Shown here: one piece after another, positions 11,264 to 22,889 of the stretch
How the letters are laid out: each line of letters opens with the position of its first letter
How positions within the stretch are numbered: the first letter of the stretch is position 1
Origin: Solanum dulcamara
Lineage: Eukaryota > Streptophyta > Magnoliopsida > Solanales > Solanaceae
Reading direction: 5' to 3'
Assembly (NCBI RefSeq): GCF_947179165.1
Contig: NC_077247.1
Coordinates: 11,545,501 to 11,609,500 of the forward strand
Length of the DNA stretch: 64,000 bases
Position numbers and translations under genes: made by a program
Notes under the pieces: generated by a model
The model's database searches: none
Told to the model about the DNA's origin: nothing
The model's input: the letters and a program-made list of their open reading frames with translations, nothing else

Positions 11264-12590
11264 TGCGTCGAAACGCACATGCAAGTGTACCAAGTCTCAA
11301 CAATAGTATAGTGATCCTTCTTAAGAGCTGGATATTGAAACCACAAGAAAATTTAATTAGGTGTTGGTTAGATTTTCAATGAATCAAATTATTAATGTGT
11401 ATTTTCAAGGAGTTGAGTTCATTTATATCTAAAATGATTATACCAAAAATGAAATAAGAAACTAATTCAAAGATATTAGATAAATTTTATCCATTTAAGG
11501 AAGAGTCCCAGGGTTGTAGCACTTATAGATTTTTTGTCTAAAATCCTTTACTTTGATATCCAATAGGTCTTTCGATTACTGATTACCGATTTACAAGGTT
11601 GATTTTACAGTTATGATCTTCCGACCTCTAATTGCCTACTTTTGTTGACAGCCTAACTACATCATTGAGCGGGGGTAAGCATGAATCAACAAAAATGCAT
11701 TAATCATATCATCCTTTTTAGTAACCAAACACGGTGTGTATATATGTGTCACGGTCATTCTACACATGAATTATTCTAGGAAATTCTAGGTTAAACATGC
11801 TCCCTATATTCTATTGTTCTATCCCTTTTTCGTCTTCCGAGTTTCGGGTGGATAACACACTTGTTCTAATAGTGATCAAGCATTAAAATAATCAAAACAA
11901 CAATATAGGAGTAATCATATACAAAAACCCATTTTCAACCAAAGCAAATAAGATTTAAACCTTCATCTTGTGGCTATAATCCAAGAACAAGGTAATTTAC
12001 CCCCTCATAATTTGTAGCATAATTACATAAATCATTAATAACGTAAAAACTTAAATTCAATTGAAAGAAAAGAAGAAAATATCACCCAAAAGTAGTTCTT
12101 CCTTTTACTCCTTCAGTCCAAATTCAACAATGTGATCTATTTTTTAATAAAGTATGTAAAGGTACTATTTATAGTACCAAAAATGTGGAGTTAAACTAAG
12201 CTCACTGAAGTTTGCGACATGGACTTGGTTCAGTTTAGTGCAATTTTTCATTATCTGTGTCGGTGGAAATTTGCGGACTTGGTGCGCACCACACTATTAA
12301 GTCAAATAAATTCCAAGTGTTGGAATTAAATTATTGAAGCTCTATGCACGATGCGGACACACTTCTTTATGATGCATTTTCTTCACATTTTGTTCCCAAC
12401 TTCTCCTTCGAGCTCTACTTTAAATTCGATCATATTTTGAATATCCATTCTTTCTTAATTAGCCCTGAAAGTATCTAATAATATTGGTTGGTTACAACAA
12501 TATAAAAATATGCAAAAATATGAACCAAACTCTATGAATTTGCTCTCAACTTGACTAATGAATTATGGATTTTATTTTCTATTGGGAACA
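11264..12590 (-). mobile_element. OTA-2 5' LTR
   Basis: AT-rich, non-coding sequence of about 1.3 kb between the PBS and the TE-E polymerase fragment. On the minus strand it begins TGTTCCC at 12590 and ends ACGCA near 11264, a few bases before the PBS. The start is set by where recognisable TE-E coding sequence resumes. Its partner LTR would lie left of the window, so neither end can be checked against a second copy. Confidence 0.6.
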
Positions 12591-14017
12591 TAAATGTACC
12601 CAAGATCACTTATGTGGGAGCTCATTCATTTCTGTTGGACCGGATTCATAGCTGTCAGTTTGAGGATGAGGAGTTAGTTGCACTATGAGATCGGGTATTG
12701 CGAGGTGACACCGGTCTGGCTACCTTTGATTTAGATGGGGTTTTGAGGTTTGGTGGTCATCTCTTTGTTATGAATGTTGGGGGTTTGATTCAGATGGTTT
12801 TTAGCAAGGCTTATGACTCCAAATATTCTATCCATCTGGGCACTCCTAAGATGTATGATGAATTAAAGCAACACTACTGGTAGGGAGACATGAGGAGAGA
12901 TATTGTGGATTATATGTCACGTTGTTTGAGTTGTCAATAGGTTAAGGCTGAGCATTTGAGGCCTGGTGGCGAGCTTCAGAGATTACCCATTCTTGAGTGG
13001 AAATTAGAGAGAATCACCATGGACTTCAATGTGGGGTTACCTAGCACTTCACGTGGTCTTGATAGCATTTGGGTCATCGTGGATCAATTGACCAAGTCAG
13101 CACACTTCCTTTCCTTTCATACTTCCTATAGTGCTGAGAGGTTAGCCCATATCTACATTTTGAAGGTGGTTCTCCTTTATGGTGTGCCTGTTTCTATAAT
13201 CTTAGACCGGGGCTCACAGTTCACATCTAGCACTTGAAGGACTTTTTAGGAGGAGCTGGGAACCGGTGTCGACCTTAGCATAACTTTCCACCTGCAGAGG
13301 GATGGTCAGTCAGAGGATATGTTATAGACTTGTGTCATGGATTTTGGAGGTCAGTGGGATCAGTTCTTTCCTTTGGTGGAGTTTGCGTACATGAACAACT
13401 ACCACTACAGTATTCAGATGGCCCAGTTTGAGGCCTTATATGGTAGGCGTTGTTTCTCTCCAGTTGGATGGTTTGAGTCTACGGATCCTAGGCCACACGG
13501 TACAAACTTGATGCATAAGACCTTAGATCATGTGAGGTTGATTCAGTATAGGCTCAGGATAGTTCAGAATAGACACCGTAGCTATGTGGATCATAGTCGT
13601 TGATCATTGAAGTCTGCCATTGGTGACAGAGTATTCCTCCATGTATCTCTTATGAAGGGCGTGATGAGATTTAGGGGGCGGGGCAAGCTTAGCCCCAGGT
13701 ATATTGGCCTTTCCGATATATTGAGGATAATTGCCTAGGTCACATATGAGTTATCTTTTCCCCTGACCTTTTAAGATATTTATCCAGTTTTTCATGTTTC
13801 GATGTAGCGCCGGTATATTCCAGACGAGTCCCATGTGCTTCGGTATGATGCGGTTGACTTGGATGATCGCTTGAGATATATTGAGGAGCTAGTTGATATT
13901 TTGGCCAGAGACGTTAGGCAGTTGCATTCCAGAGCCATTCCAGTGTTTAAGGTCCATTAAAGGCATTGTCAGTCGAGGAGCTACCCGGGAGCCCAAGCAT
14001 GAGATGCGGGGGTAGTT
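12591..14017 (+). pseudogene. TE-E pol fragment: integrase to chromodomain
   Basis: Plus-strand C-terminal part of a chromovirus polyprotein (Tekay/Del-like). Visible in order: the stretch between RNase H and integrase (FEDEELVAL, VLRGDTG), the integrase zinc-finger region (YSIHLGTPKMYDELKQHYW, then a CLSC pair near 12930), the catalytic core with Asp at 13022 and Asp at 13205, NNYHYSIQMAQFEALYGRRC, a GPY/F-like block (LSPRYIG) near 13690, and a chromodomain-like tail (ARDVRQLHSRAIPVFKV). It has at least nine in-frame stops, most explicable as C-to-T or G-to-A. Seven codons are missing around the third catalytic residue (about 13305). Everything upstream is absent, cut off by OTA-2, and the tail is interrupted by TE-D. 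Confidence 0.85.
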
Positions 14018-15387
14018 TGATATGTGGCAAAAAATTCATATTTTGTCATTAATTGTCTAACATTTAGTCTTTTCCTTTTTCCTTTTTAGCATAATTTTTA
14101 TGAATTGTGCTAAATAGTGTATTTTATTTGTAGGATTAATTTGACACAAAAATGAAGAAATTTGAAGCCAAAACGAATTAAAAAAGAAAGATCAAAGAAG
14201 AAAATCAAGCAGGTAGCTTAATGGATTAAATTGAATATTATATTATACTTTTATATATTCAAACTTTACAACAAATTGATGAAACAGAAGCACACTGCCA
14301 CGTGGCAAGCCAATCACTGAAGAAAATAGCAAAGTTCAGGCGGTGCATAGTGCACGTGGAACCTATTCCTCTAGGTTTTGGGTTTCGTAATTAGGTTTGG
14401 ACTCAGTTAATTCATTTGAGATTTTCTACATCTATAAATAGTCCATAAAAATAATTCTTCTAGACAACTAATATAGAACTAACACACAACTCACACTTAA
14501 CTTTTAACCTAGGACTTAGATTTTTATAGTTGTGAATTTTGGAAGAGCCACCGTGAAGGCTAGAGAAAATTAGTTTATTCTTTTGTTCTCTATTTTTTTT
14601 AATTATATTTTCAAGAATTCAAGATTTTGAATTTATCTTGCAAGTTCATAATTAAGATTTTGTCTATAATTTTTAAATTGTGATTTTCAAAGTATGAGTA
14701 GCTAAATTGCATAATTGAGTTTGTGCGAACCATGATGAATTATCGAAGTAAATTTATGTAAAAAATGATTCTTGAATGATTTTTATGCATGTATTTTTTT
14801 CCTTTCTCTTTGATTGCTTTTTAACTGTTGCAAATGTTAGAACTCACCTTATTCTTACTTGCCAGATCAAGGAGGTAACGAATAGGAAAAGGAATTAAAC
14901 AACGAGATTTGGGGCTAATCATCCTCATCTAATTAGTTTGAATGGATAAAGGGATAGCTAAATCTGGGATCATTGGTAAGAGTTAGTAAAGAATACACTC
15001 GTAGACGGATCAAGTTGTGTAGTGAAATTCACTTATTTACCGGATCAAAGACTTAGGTGAACTTAACGTACCGATATTGCATGCCAAGAACTAAAATCAA
15101 TTACTAATACAATATTCTAGCTGAGTTATGAAATTAGGGGAACAGATTCCTAGTTACTTATAAAAATCTAAATACAAATAAATATTTAGTCCAAGCTATT
15201 ATTATTCTTTTTATTTTTGTTTCATTTTAAATCTCCCCCTTTTTAAATAAGGACTATCAAGTTAAATTCTGCTATTGACAATATTTTTTCATATTCTGTA
15301 TGGGATTGACCCTGACTCATAGTTGAATAAATATATTACAAACGACCATTTATATTTCTTTTCAAGAAGTATATTTGGATGTTATTA
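14018..15387 (+). mobile_element. TE-D 5' LTR
   Basis: Begins TGATATG and ends GGATGTTATTA, where the 3' LTR has TTATCA, so the terminal CA has become TA. It aligns along its length with 18136-19514 with clearly more differences than the TE-C LTR pair, implying an older insertion. It contains CACTGCCACGTGGCA near 14295, a G-box palindrome whose counterpart in the 3' LTR (ACTGCAACGTGCCA) is mutated. Confidence 0.85.
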
Positions 15388-15390
15388 AAA

Positions 15391-15409
15391 AGGGCACCGT
15401 TGCCAGGGA
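15391..15409 (+). other. TE-D primer binding site
   Basis: GGGCACCGTTGCCAGGGA just after the 5' LTR is a near match to the TGGCGCCGTTGCCGGGGA site of Athila-type elements. It has one G/T change at the start and C-to-T/G-to-A type changes elsewhere. Confidence 0.75.
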
Positions 15410-15506
15410 ATATGGCTTATAAATTGTCTTTAGTAATTATTTTGATTTGTACTCCTTATTTTTTCTAGTTTATTTTTTTAGTATTATTTTTTATTTTATT
15501 TTTCTT

Positions 15507-15525
15507 TATTATTATTATTATTATT

Positions 15526-15558
<33 letters not shown>
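15507..15558. repeat. (TTA)n/(TAA)n inverted microsatellite
   Basis: A run of TTA units turns into TAA units at its midpoint near 15530, giving a perfect inverted repeat of about 25-base arms. It lies in the TE-D interior just after the PBS. Confidence 0.9.
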
Positions 15559-15781
15559 TTTTAGTCTTCTTGAGATTTCATCTGAAAAAGTATACAATGA
15601 TAAGTTTTCCTGTAATTCTTGTACTTTTGATATTATGGATTCTTACAGGTTAGTTTTTTTCCAACAAGATAAGTTATATTGGGACATGGAATATTTGTTG
15701 ATACTTCTGTATAGAACAATAATTAAGCTCATGTATGACGATAATACGTTTGTCTAGGATATTTACACATTAAATGCTAAG

Positions 15782-16063
15782 TTGAATGCAAAGATTGACG
15801 CATTTGACACCCAACAAATTAGTGAGGAAGAAAAGATGTTTATAGGCCAACTTGAGGAGCTAATATTGGAGGGCCAATTACTTGATCATACTTTTATTGA
15901 TGTTGTCACTGTTGAGAAGAGTACACTAGAGTTATGTAATAAAGTAGATAATATTATTTTTAAAAACTCTAATATATGTAAATACGAGGATATCAATATC
16001 AATACAATTCATGAGTTAGGGCGCATTGAACCTCATTCTAATCATTTTTCCACATTTTTTTAG
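15782..16063 (+). CDS. Unidentified 93-codon ORF in the TE-D interior
   Basis: The longest open frame in TE-D. It is acidic, with many Glu and Asp (EEEKMFIGQLEELILEG), and has no membrane segment, zinc finger or polymerase motif that I recognise. The frame is open upstream for only a short way. Beyond the stop a different frame continues (16122-16382), and that ORF overlaps the conserved non-coding OTA block at 16324. It may be a remnant of a pol or extra ORF of a parent OTA element, or chance. No function is proposed. Confidence 0.25.
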   Translation: MNAKIDAFDTQQISEEEKMFIGQLEELILEGQLLDHTFIDVVTVEKSTLELCNKVDNIIFKNSNICKYEDININTIHELGRIEPHSNHFSTFF

Positions 16064-16323
16064 ATGATGAGATATTAATCGAGCCATCTGAGCATGTGAA
16101 AGAGTTTATGGAGGAGGAACAATGACCTATATTCTTGAATTTGTTGTTTCAAAATTGAAAAATTATATTCCTCATTTAAGGGTCAAGAATTGCAACAAAA
16201 AATTTCTATTTCTTGGTTCCTTTATTTTGTACCACCACCTCTTGAAAAAGATAGAAAAATTGATGCAAAATTGGGGTGCAATTCATATCCTCAAAGTGGA
16301 AGAAAAAATAGTAATATTGATGG

Positions 16324-16458
16324 TGTCGTGCCGCGATGTTAAATCAGGCGCTTCATGGGAGGCAACCCATGTGGAAACTTGATGAAGTTTGAGTAGTTAA
16401 GTGACCAACGTCATGCCGCAATGTTAAATCAAACGCTTATTGGGAGGCAACCCAATTT
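16324..16458 (+). repeat. Duplicated OTA pre-LTR block
   Basis: Two copies, about 84 bases apart, of a block reading GTCGTGCCGCGATGTTAAAT, then CGCTT and GGGAGGCAACCCA (first copy) or GTCATGCCGCAATGTTAAAT with the same tail (second copy). This block is characteristic of the region between pol and the 3' LTR in Athila/Tat-type elements. Each copy ends in a small GGG...CCC hairpin. The second copy carries two changes of the C-to-T/G-to-A type in its first half. Confidence 0.7.
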
Positions 16459-16459
16459 G

Positions 16460-18097
16460 TAGTATAGGTTCTTATTTTTATTTTTATAGTGTCACTTACC
16501 ATTCTGCTTCATCTCTTTTCTATAAATTGCTTTGGGGACAAAACATAATTTTAAGTGTGGGGTGGAATATCTTCCAATATTTTAAGGGTGAAGTATTCTA
16601 TAGTATTTTATTTATTTGTTTGTTTATTTCTTTTTAGTTTTTTTGGTTGATTTTTTTTAAAAAAAGAAAAAAAATACGAAAAGAGTTTTCTTTTATTATT
16701 AAAATAGTCTTTTTTATGGTTCTTAAATTTTTTTAGACCATACTTTGTCCACCCCTTGGTTTTTCTCTTCGGTTCTTTTTTGATGGGGGTCCCTTTGAGT
16801 CGAGTATCTTTTACTTTTTTTAGATTAGATTTTTCTTTTTCCTTTTTTTTGAAGAGAAGTGAAAAGACCTTTTTGATTTGATACTTACTATTTAGGTCTA
16901 ATTTTGAGTGTACCTTCTTGTGAATTCTTGATTACTCATTAAATAATAGGCTATTTGACATCTAAACTCATTCTTGTGACTCTGTGTATAGTTTATTTTA
17001 TTTTATTATTCATAATGACCCTATCTATCTTAGAAGTAAAATTGATCCATCTTGATTGAGACTTGTGCCATGTGTGGTGAGGTTGTTTGCATATATTCCA
17101 TGTTTTGCATCTTAGTCTAGAACTTGCCCTGCATGTTATTGAAGCAAAATAAAAAAAGTATTGCTCTGTTTAGAAGATGATAATAGACTTTCTTTGATTT
17201 GTTTTTTAAAGTTTAGCCTTGTTCAGATATTATATCACTAGTTAGCCCTTTTGAGGTTGTAGCCTTTTAATGGTAGCCATATTTATGCCTCGACTTTTTT
17301 TGTTGTATCCTTAATTTTTTCACCTTGCTTCCTTGAGCACTGTAGCATAGACTTATTATAATTGTTAAATTTGAAGAAAAGGAATGGTTGAGTGCAAAAA
17401 GGTAATCGATGATAGCTGCAAAGTGATGAAAAAAGCCCTCTTGCAAAGAATGTGACATGAAAAAAAAAATTACTTGAAAAAAAATAATAATGATTGAAAC
17501 ATTCTTGATGAGATAAAATTACTAGCGAAATAATTATGGAAGAGAGGGCTAAAAATAAAGAAAAAAATAATGGTGATGAAATCTAAAAGTGCAAAGTACT
17601 TAGGGAAGTGTACGTCACTATTATATAGTTTTCCTACCCGTCCCCTAGCCTACATTATAACCCGTTAAATTCCTATTTAATTCTATTCGAGCATGCTAAA
17701 TTAGTAGAGATGTACATAATGGGCAAGCCTATGATTCTTTGTGCATACATGTGAATTCTTTTGTGAGGGTGAGAGTTATTATTTGATGCTAAGTCCTTAA
17801 TTTACATTCAATTATTAAATTAATGTGTGGACTATTTATTCTAGTGAGAGCACTTGTTTCATGATAGATATGTGATTTTATTAGCTGTCTTTGATAGAGT
17901 AGGTGAGCAAACTTAAATTTGATGAGTTAGAGTCATTCCTTGAGGTTAGGAGGTTAGATGTTTGTTGTTTTATTATATATCATGCATAATGATCGAAACT
18001 TGTACTTGACATTTTGAAATTTTTGTATGGCCTAATTATTTGTATCAACCAAAGTGATGGCATTCCACGTTTGATATTTTTTAGATGAGCTTTAATT
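16460..18097 (+). other. TE-D 3' interior, non-coding
   Basis: AT-rich sequence with T-runs and no supported coding frame. Near 16545 there is an extra purine-tract-like AAGTGTGGGGTGGAA resembling the one before the 3' LTR. The rest is typical of the long 3' untranslated part of Athila/Tat-type elements. I see nothing else in it. Confidence 0.6.
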
Positions 18098-18135
18098 CTT
18101 GCTCGAAGACGAGCAAAAATTTAAGTGTGGGGTGT
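18098..18135 (+). other. TE-D hairpin and polypurine tract
   Basis: CTTGCTCGAAGACGAGCAA (18098-18116) is a hairpin with 7-base arms TTGCTCG and CGAGCAA. It is followed by AAATTTAAGTGTGGGGTGT, the purine tract directly before the 3' LTR. The pair is a hallmark of the Athila/Tat group. A decayed version occurs on the minus strand at 61630-61670. Confidence 0.8.
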
Positions 18136-19514
18136 TGATATGAGCCCAAAAATTCATATTTTTAATCATTAATTATCTCACATTTAGTTTTTTTATTTGT
18201 CCTTTTTGAGTATAAATTTTATGGATTATTCTAAATAGTGTATTTTATTTGTAGGATTAATTTTATATAAAAAATGAAGAAATTTGAAGCCAAAATGAAT
18301 TAAAAAGGAAAGATCAAAGAAGAAAATTAAGCAAGTAGCTTAATGGATTAAATTGAATATTATATTATATTTTTATATATTCAAACTTTGCAACAAATTG
18401 ATGAAACAACAACATACTGCAACGTGCCAGCCAATCGGTAAAGACAATAGCAAAGTTGAGGTGGTGCACAGTTCACACGGAACCTATTCCTCTTGGTTTT
18501 GGATTTAGTTTTGGACTCAGTTAATTTATTTGGGGTTTTCTACATCCATAAATAGTCAATAAAAATAATTCTTCTAGACAATAACATATAACTAACACAA
18601 AACTCACAATTAACTTTTAACCTAGGACTTAGATATTTATAGCTTGGGAATTTTGGAAGAGCCACTGTGAAGATCGGAGAAAACTGGTTTATTTGTTTCT
18701 TCTCTATTTGTTTTTTATTATATCTTCAAGAATTCATGATTTTGAATTTATTCTATTCAATTTTGCATATTCATAATTAAGATTTTATCTATAATTTCAA
18801 AATTGTGATTTTTAAACTATGAGTAGCTAAATTGCATAATTGGGTTTATGGAAACCATGATGAATTATCAAAGTAAGTTTATGTAAAAAGTGATTCTTGA
18901 ATGATTTTAAGCATGTATTGTTTTTTCCCTTCACTTTAATTGCTTTTTAACGGCTGCAAATGTTAGAACTCGCCTTATTCTTATTTGCCGAATCAAAGAG
19001 GTAACGAATGGGAAAAGGAATTAAACAATGAGATTTGGGGCTAATCATCCTCATCTAATTAGTTTGGATGGATCAAGGGATAATTAAATCTGGGATCATT
19101 GGTAAGGATTAGTAAAGCATACACTCGTAGACAGATCAAGTTGTGTGGTCAAATTCACTTATTTATCAGATCAAGGACTTAGATGAACTTAACATACCGA
19201 TATTGCATGCTAAGAACTAAAATCAATTACTAATATAATATTGTAGATGAGCTATGAAATAACGGGGAACACATCCCTAGTTACTTCTAATAATCTAAAT
19301 ACAAATAAATATTTAGTCCAAACTATTATTGTTCTTTTTATTTTTGTTTCAATTTAAATCCTCCCCTTTTAAAATAAGGACTATCTAGTTAAATTTTGCT
19401 ATTGACAATATTCTTCCATATTCTGTGTGGGATAGACCCCGACTCATAGTTTGGTAAATATATTGCAAACGACCGTTTATATTTCTTTTCAAAAAGTATA
19501 TTTGGATGTTATCA
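18136..19514 (+). mobile_element. TE-D 3' LTR
   Basis: Begins TGATATGAGCCC and ends GGATGTTATCA, with canonical TG and CA. It is directly followed by the resumed end of the TE-E polymerase reading frame at 19515. Confidence 0.85.
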
Positions 19515-19594
19515 CAGCTCCTCGGCTTATTTGAGGCTTCAGGTACTTCTTGCCTCTTACTTTCACGGGCGAAAGTTCTTTTAGTGGTGGATGT
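19515..19594 (+). pseudogene. TE-E pol end and polypurine region
   Basis: Carries the last codons of the TE-E polyprotein (the LGLF-like stretch at 19520) and then CTTACTTTCACGGGCGAAAGT and a purine-rich stretch ending at the LTR start. The same layout appears at 29890-29966 (TE-B) and 53183-53251. Confidence 0.8.
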
Positions 19595-22500
19595 TGTAAT
19601 GACCCTACACGTCATTTTTGAATTTAAGCATACATTTCATCATTTAGAGTGTTCCTATAGCGATCCCAAGTCATTTATGACTTGTTGTCACTGACTATTC
19701 CGTCGCCTGATCGTTCATTTAGGTTTTAGGCCCATTTCCCTGCTTTAGAGCTTTTATAACTTGAGAAGTTGACTTCGGTCATAACTTTAGAAAAATGACC
19801 TTCGAATGGAATTTTGATGGTTCCATCAACTTTGAAATAGCCAAATTAGGCTAGTAGCGCAGTCGACATGAGTACCGAGGCAATCAGTACGAGTTTTCGA
19901 CCATTTGGCACTTTTGCCTTAGAAATTTGGCCTATAGTTAACTTGGACAACAATCTTGGAAAATGCGCTCGGATGAAAATTCTGACAGCGCGATTTGTTC
20001 CTGAATGTTGAGGTTGGTCTAGAGTGACCCTTCGTTCACTTTTCGAGGTTTTTTATCTAATTCCGAGGCCCGTTGTGGATTTTAGCTCAAAATAGCCCTT
20101 AGTTATGAAACCTATCCTAAAGACCTCGAATGAAAATTTCGACTGCGCCATTGAGTTTGGAATATCGAATTTAGTGGGGTAGCATATCTCCTTTGTACGC
20201 ACGGGATTCCAACCAAATTTTGAGCACCCTGTCAGAATATTTGACCTTGAGAAATATCAGCTTTTTAGCTGATGTCTGGTGTAGCCAAAAAAAATTTAAG
20301 CGATCACGGGCCATTGGCCTCATTCGCGGAAGTCTAGGAAATCGTTCTCCACGTTCATGGAAACTACGGCACTTTCACAGAGGTGTAAGTCTTTTTCCTC
20401 CACGCTCGCGAAGGCCAAGCACACTGACCTCAGCATTTGCAGGCCACTTAGGCCGCGTTCGTGAAGGCCAAAATCTTGGTTTTTTAATAAAAGAGAAAGG
20501 ACGAATTCAGCATCACTTCTAAAATTTCAACTTTTATTTCTCCTCCATTTCTCAACCAAAATTGATGATTTAAGGGTTTAAATTCAAGAGAATTTTGTTG
20601 GAAATCTAGTGGTGAGCTCACAAACTAGAGGGGAAGCAGCGTGTGAGGTAAATTTATGTAATTAACTAATGTTCTAGTTATTTTTGAATTAAATTTTTGT
20701 TGAAATTTGGGAGACTGTATATTGATTATATGAGTTCCATTTTTAGTAATATTTTAGGCTAACTTGTAAGTTTTTCTACAAGGAACATCATAGTGTGTTT
20801 TGTTTGGGTCGTGGGGGTTTCATTTTTGAGAATTTTTCTTCTTTCAGAAGCTTCCATAGATGCTCTCTTAGCTTGATTGTTGAATTTTTATTGCATGCCC
20901 ATTTCATGTCGTTTCCCAACTCCATACTATTTATCACATTGATTTGTGAGATTGGGGCGCTGCTTTGGACTAGTTTTTGGGGTCAATTCCAGAATTTTGA
21001 TTCGAGTCCCACATTTTCCATTTTGGACCCCGAAATTGGCCCGTCTCTGAATTCGATAATTTAAGTGTCATAATGACCAAATTAACATTGTGATTCTATT
21101 ATTGATAGAGTGAAAGCAATCGGAGGCCACTCGAAAGGGAAAAGCTTCGATTTCGTGAGTTGGAGCACGCACGATCGGCCTATAGGTAGGCTATGGTTTT
21201 CCCCTCATTTGACTGAGCATGGTTTGGGTGTTGAATTGTATGAGTTTGGAGGGGTTTGGGTACCGAGCATGCTAATTTCCTAGATTCCATGACCTAGGTG
21301 TTATTTTTGAGAAATTGTTGGACTGTGTAAGCATGACTCATGCTAATCCTGAGCATCCATGCCTTGTGGTGAATATCGTTCCTGTGGTTATATGTTGGAA
21401 GCATGTTGGGTCTTAGTCTAGGCTTAGACTAGTGATTTCCTTAGACTTGCGCGAGTTTGGTGTCGTTGGGCCTTAGAACTTCTCCAACGTAGTTTCAGAC
21501 GGTTAGCTCCCTGTAGACTAATATAACAGACTTGAGTCTAATAGTCTAAGCTTTAGCTAGGCAGTAACATAACTTGTGACCTTACCTCCATAATGTCCTA
21601 TTCTCCTATCGGTCCTGTATCACTTGGTTCTTGATTCTTGGGAGTCTTCTCGATGATTTAGGTTATATTATATTCGGGATGGAGTGGTGCATTGATGACA
21701 CTCGATTTGGGGGTACTCCTCATGAAGCACGATTGGTCGCTGATTCTAATTTGGCTCACTCCCCTAGCTATAATTACTAGGTTAAAATTTGTTGTCCATC
21801 TTACTTGTGTTCGGCTCCTTAGCTACTGCTACACGGTTGAAGTCTGTGTTCTAGCTTACTTTTGATCAGGCTTCTTATCTACAATTACCCAGTTGAACTC
21901 TGTGGTCTAACTTACCCGTTTTTGATCCTTGGCTACAGTTACTCGATCGATGTCCATGGTCTAGCTTACTCACGTCGACTTATTAGATACAATTACTAGA
22001 TCGAAGTCTGTGGTCTAGTTTACACGTGGTTCAATTCCTGATTCCCCAATGAATCTTCAGTTTAATGTCTTCATCTACTCTCAGCTTTGGGTTAAGGTTT
22101 TAGAGTTAGGAATGGTTCAGTTCAAGTCCAAGACATAGCGATATTATTGGAATCCTTTTGGCTCTATTTATTTTCCTCAAGCTATTCTTGCATCTATCGG
22201 GCTTATGGGAGTCCGTGCAGGTGGTTACTCTTTACTTATGCACGAAGGTACCTGTCGGATTTATGGGAGCCCAGCGGATTTGGTCAGATTCTTTCTCATT
22301 GTGTTTTAGTACGCTTGTCTACCTACCTATATTTATTTCTTGCCCTGTCTTTGGTTTTGATCTTTTACTCGTATTTTAGTTTACTTTTGCTTATCTTGCT
22401 TAGTCGGCCTATGATGCCTACTGGGTACCTATTGTTTTGGTACTCATATTACACTCTATATCTATTTTCGTGATGTAGGTCCGGGTACTAGCCACAGGCA

Positions 22501-22889
22501 TTGACTCAAGTCAGCTGTGGTCGTGATCGGAGGAGAGGGTGAGCATATTGCATCCTAGATTTACCCATCTCCCTATGTATATACATCTTTCCTATCTTTT
22601 GGTTTTTGAGACTACTCTATTTCCGTGGTCCATTTTTGGGACCTGTACTCTTTTTACGAGTAACTCTGTACATGTGACTTCTAGGTTCTGGGAGGAATCC
22701 TTTCTGTTTGTATATATTTAGTTGTTTTCTCGCGTTCAAGTATGCTCTTATTATTACTTTACTGTATTAGATTATATTGCTAGACTTCTATCCTGCATCC
22801 CATTACTCGCAGTTGCACGATATGGGTTAGCTTACATACTAGGGGGTAGTAGTAGGCACTATCATGACCTGAGATATTGGATCATGACA
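19595..22889 (+). mobile_element. TE-E 3' LTR
   Basis: A 3.3 kb LTR beginning TGTAATGACCC and ending GGATCATGACA. Landmarks in order: a CpG-rich short repeat cassette at 20296-20480, GTGAGGTAAATTT near 20645, GGGAAAAGCTT and GTAGGCTATGG at 21136-21192, a tandem repeat at 21760-22035, and ACTCATATTACACTCT near 22442. The same order recurs in the LTRs at 23180, 44265, 53252 and 56760. It is immediately followed by LTR Y sequence, so TE-E lies within or against Y. Confidence 0.85.
21760..22035 (+). repeat. Minisatellite in the TE-E LTR
   Basis: Four to five degenerate units of about 58-60 bases. Each contains GCTAC or ATACA, AATTAC or GTTAC, a G(T/A)TGAA or GATCGAA stretch, then CTGTG(G/T)TCTA and CTTAC. 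It occupies the same LTR position as the unrelated tandem repeats at 32274 and 45525. Confidence 0.75.

Larger units (their letters stand above)
14018..19514 (+). mobile_element. TE-D, short Athila/Tat-type element inserted in TE-E
   Basis: A complete 5.5 kb element: LTRs at 14018-15387 and 18136-19514, PBS at 15391 and purine tract before 18136. The 2.7 kb interior lacks gag-pol motifs, so it is non-autonomous. The flanks are TAGTT (14013-14017) and CAGCT (19515-19519), an imperfect target-site duplication differing by two C/T changes. Joining the flanks gives the same polymerase end as the uninterrupted TE-B copy at 29876-29905, where the matching bases read TAGTT. The empty site therefore supports the insertion. 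Confidence 0.85.

Noticed and set aside
22158..22379. Hydrophobic open frames in the TE-E LTR as transmembrane proteins
   Set aside because: T-rich DNA gives Leu/Phe-rich translations in any frame. The same LTR region in other copies (43600-43850, 59100-59400) does not preserve the frame.
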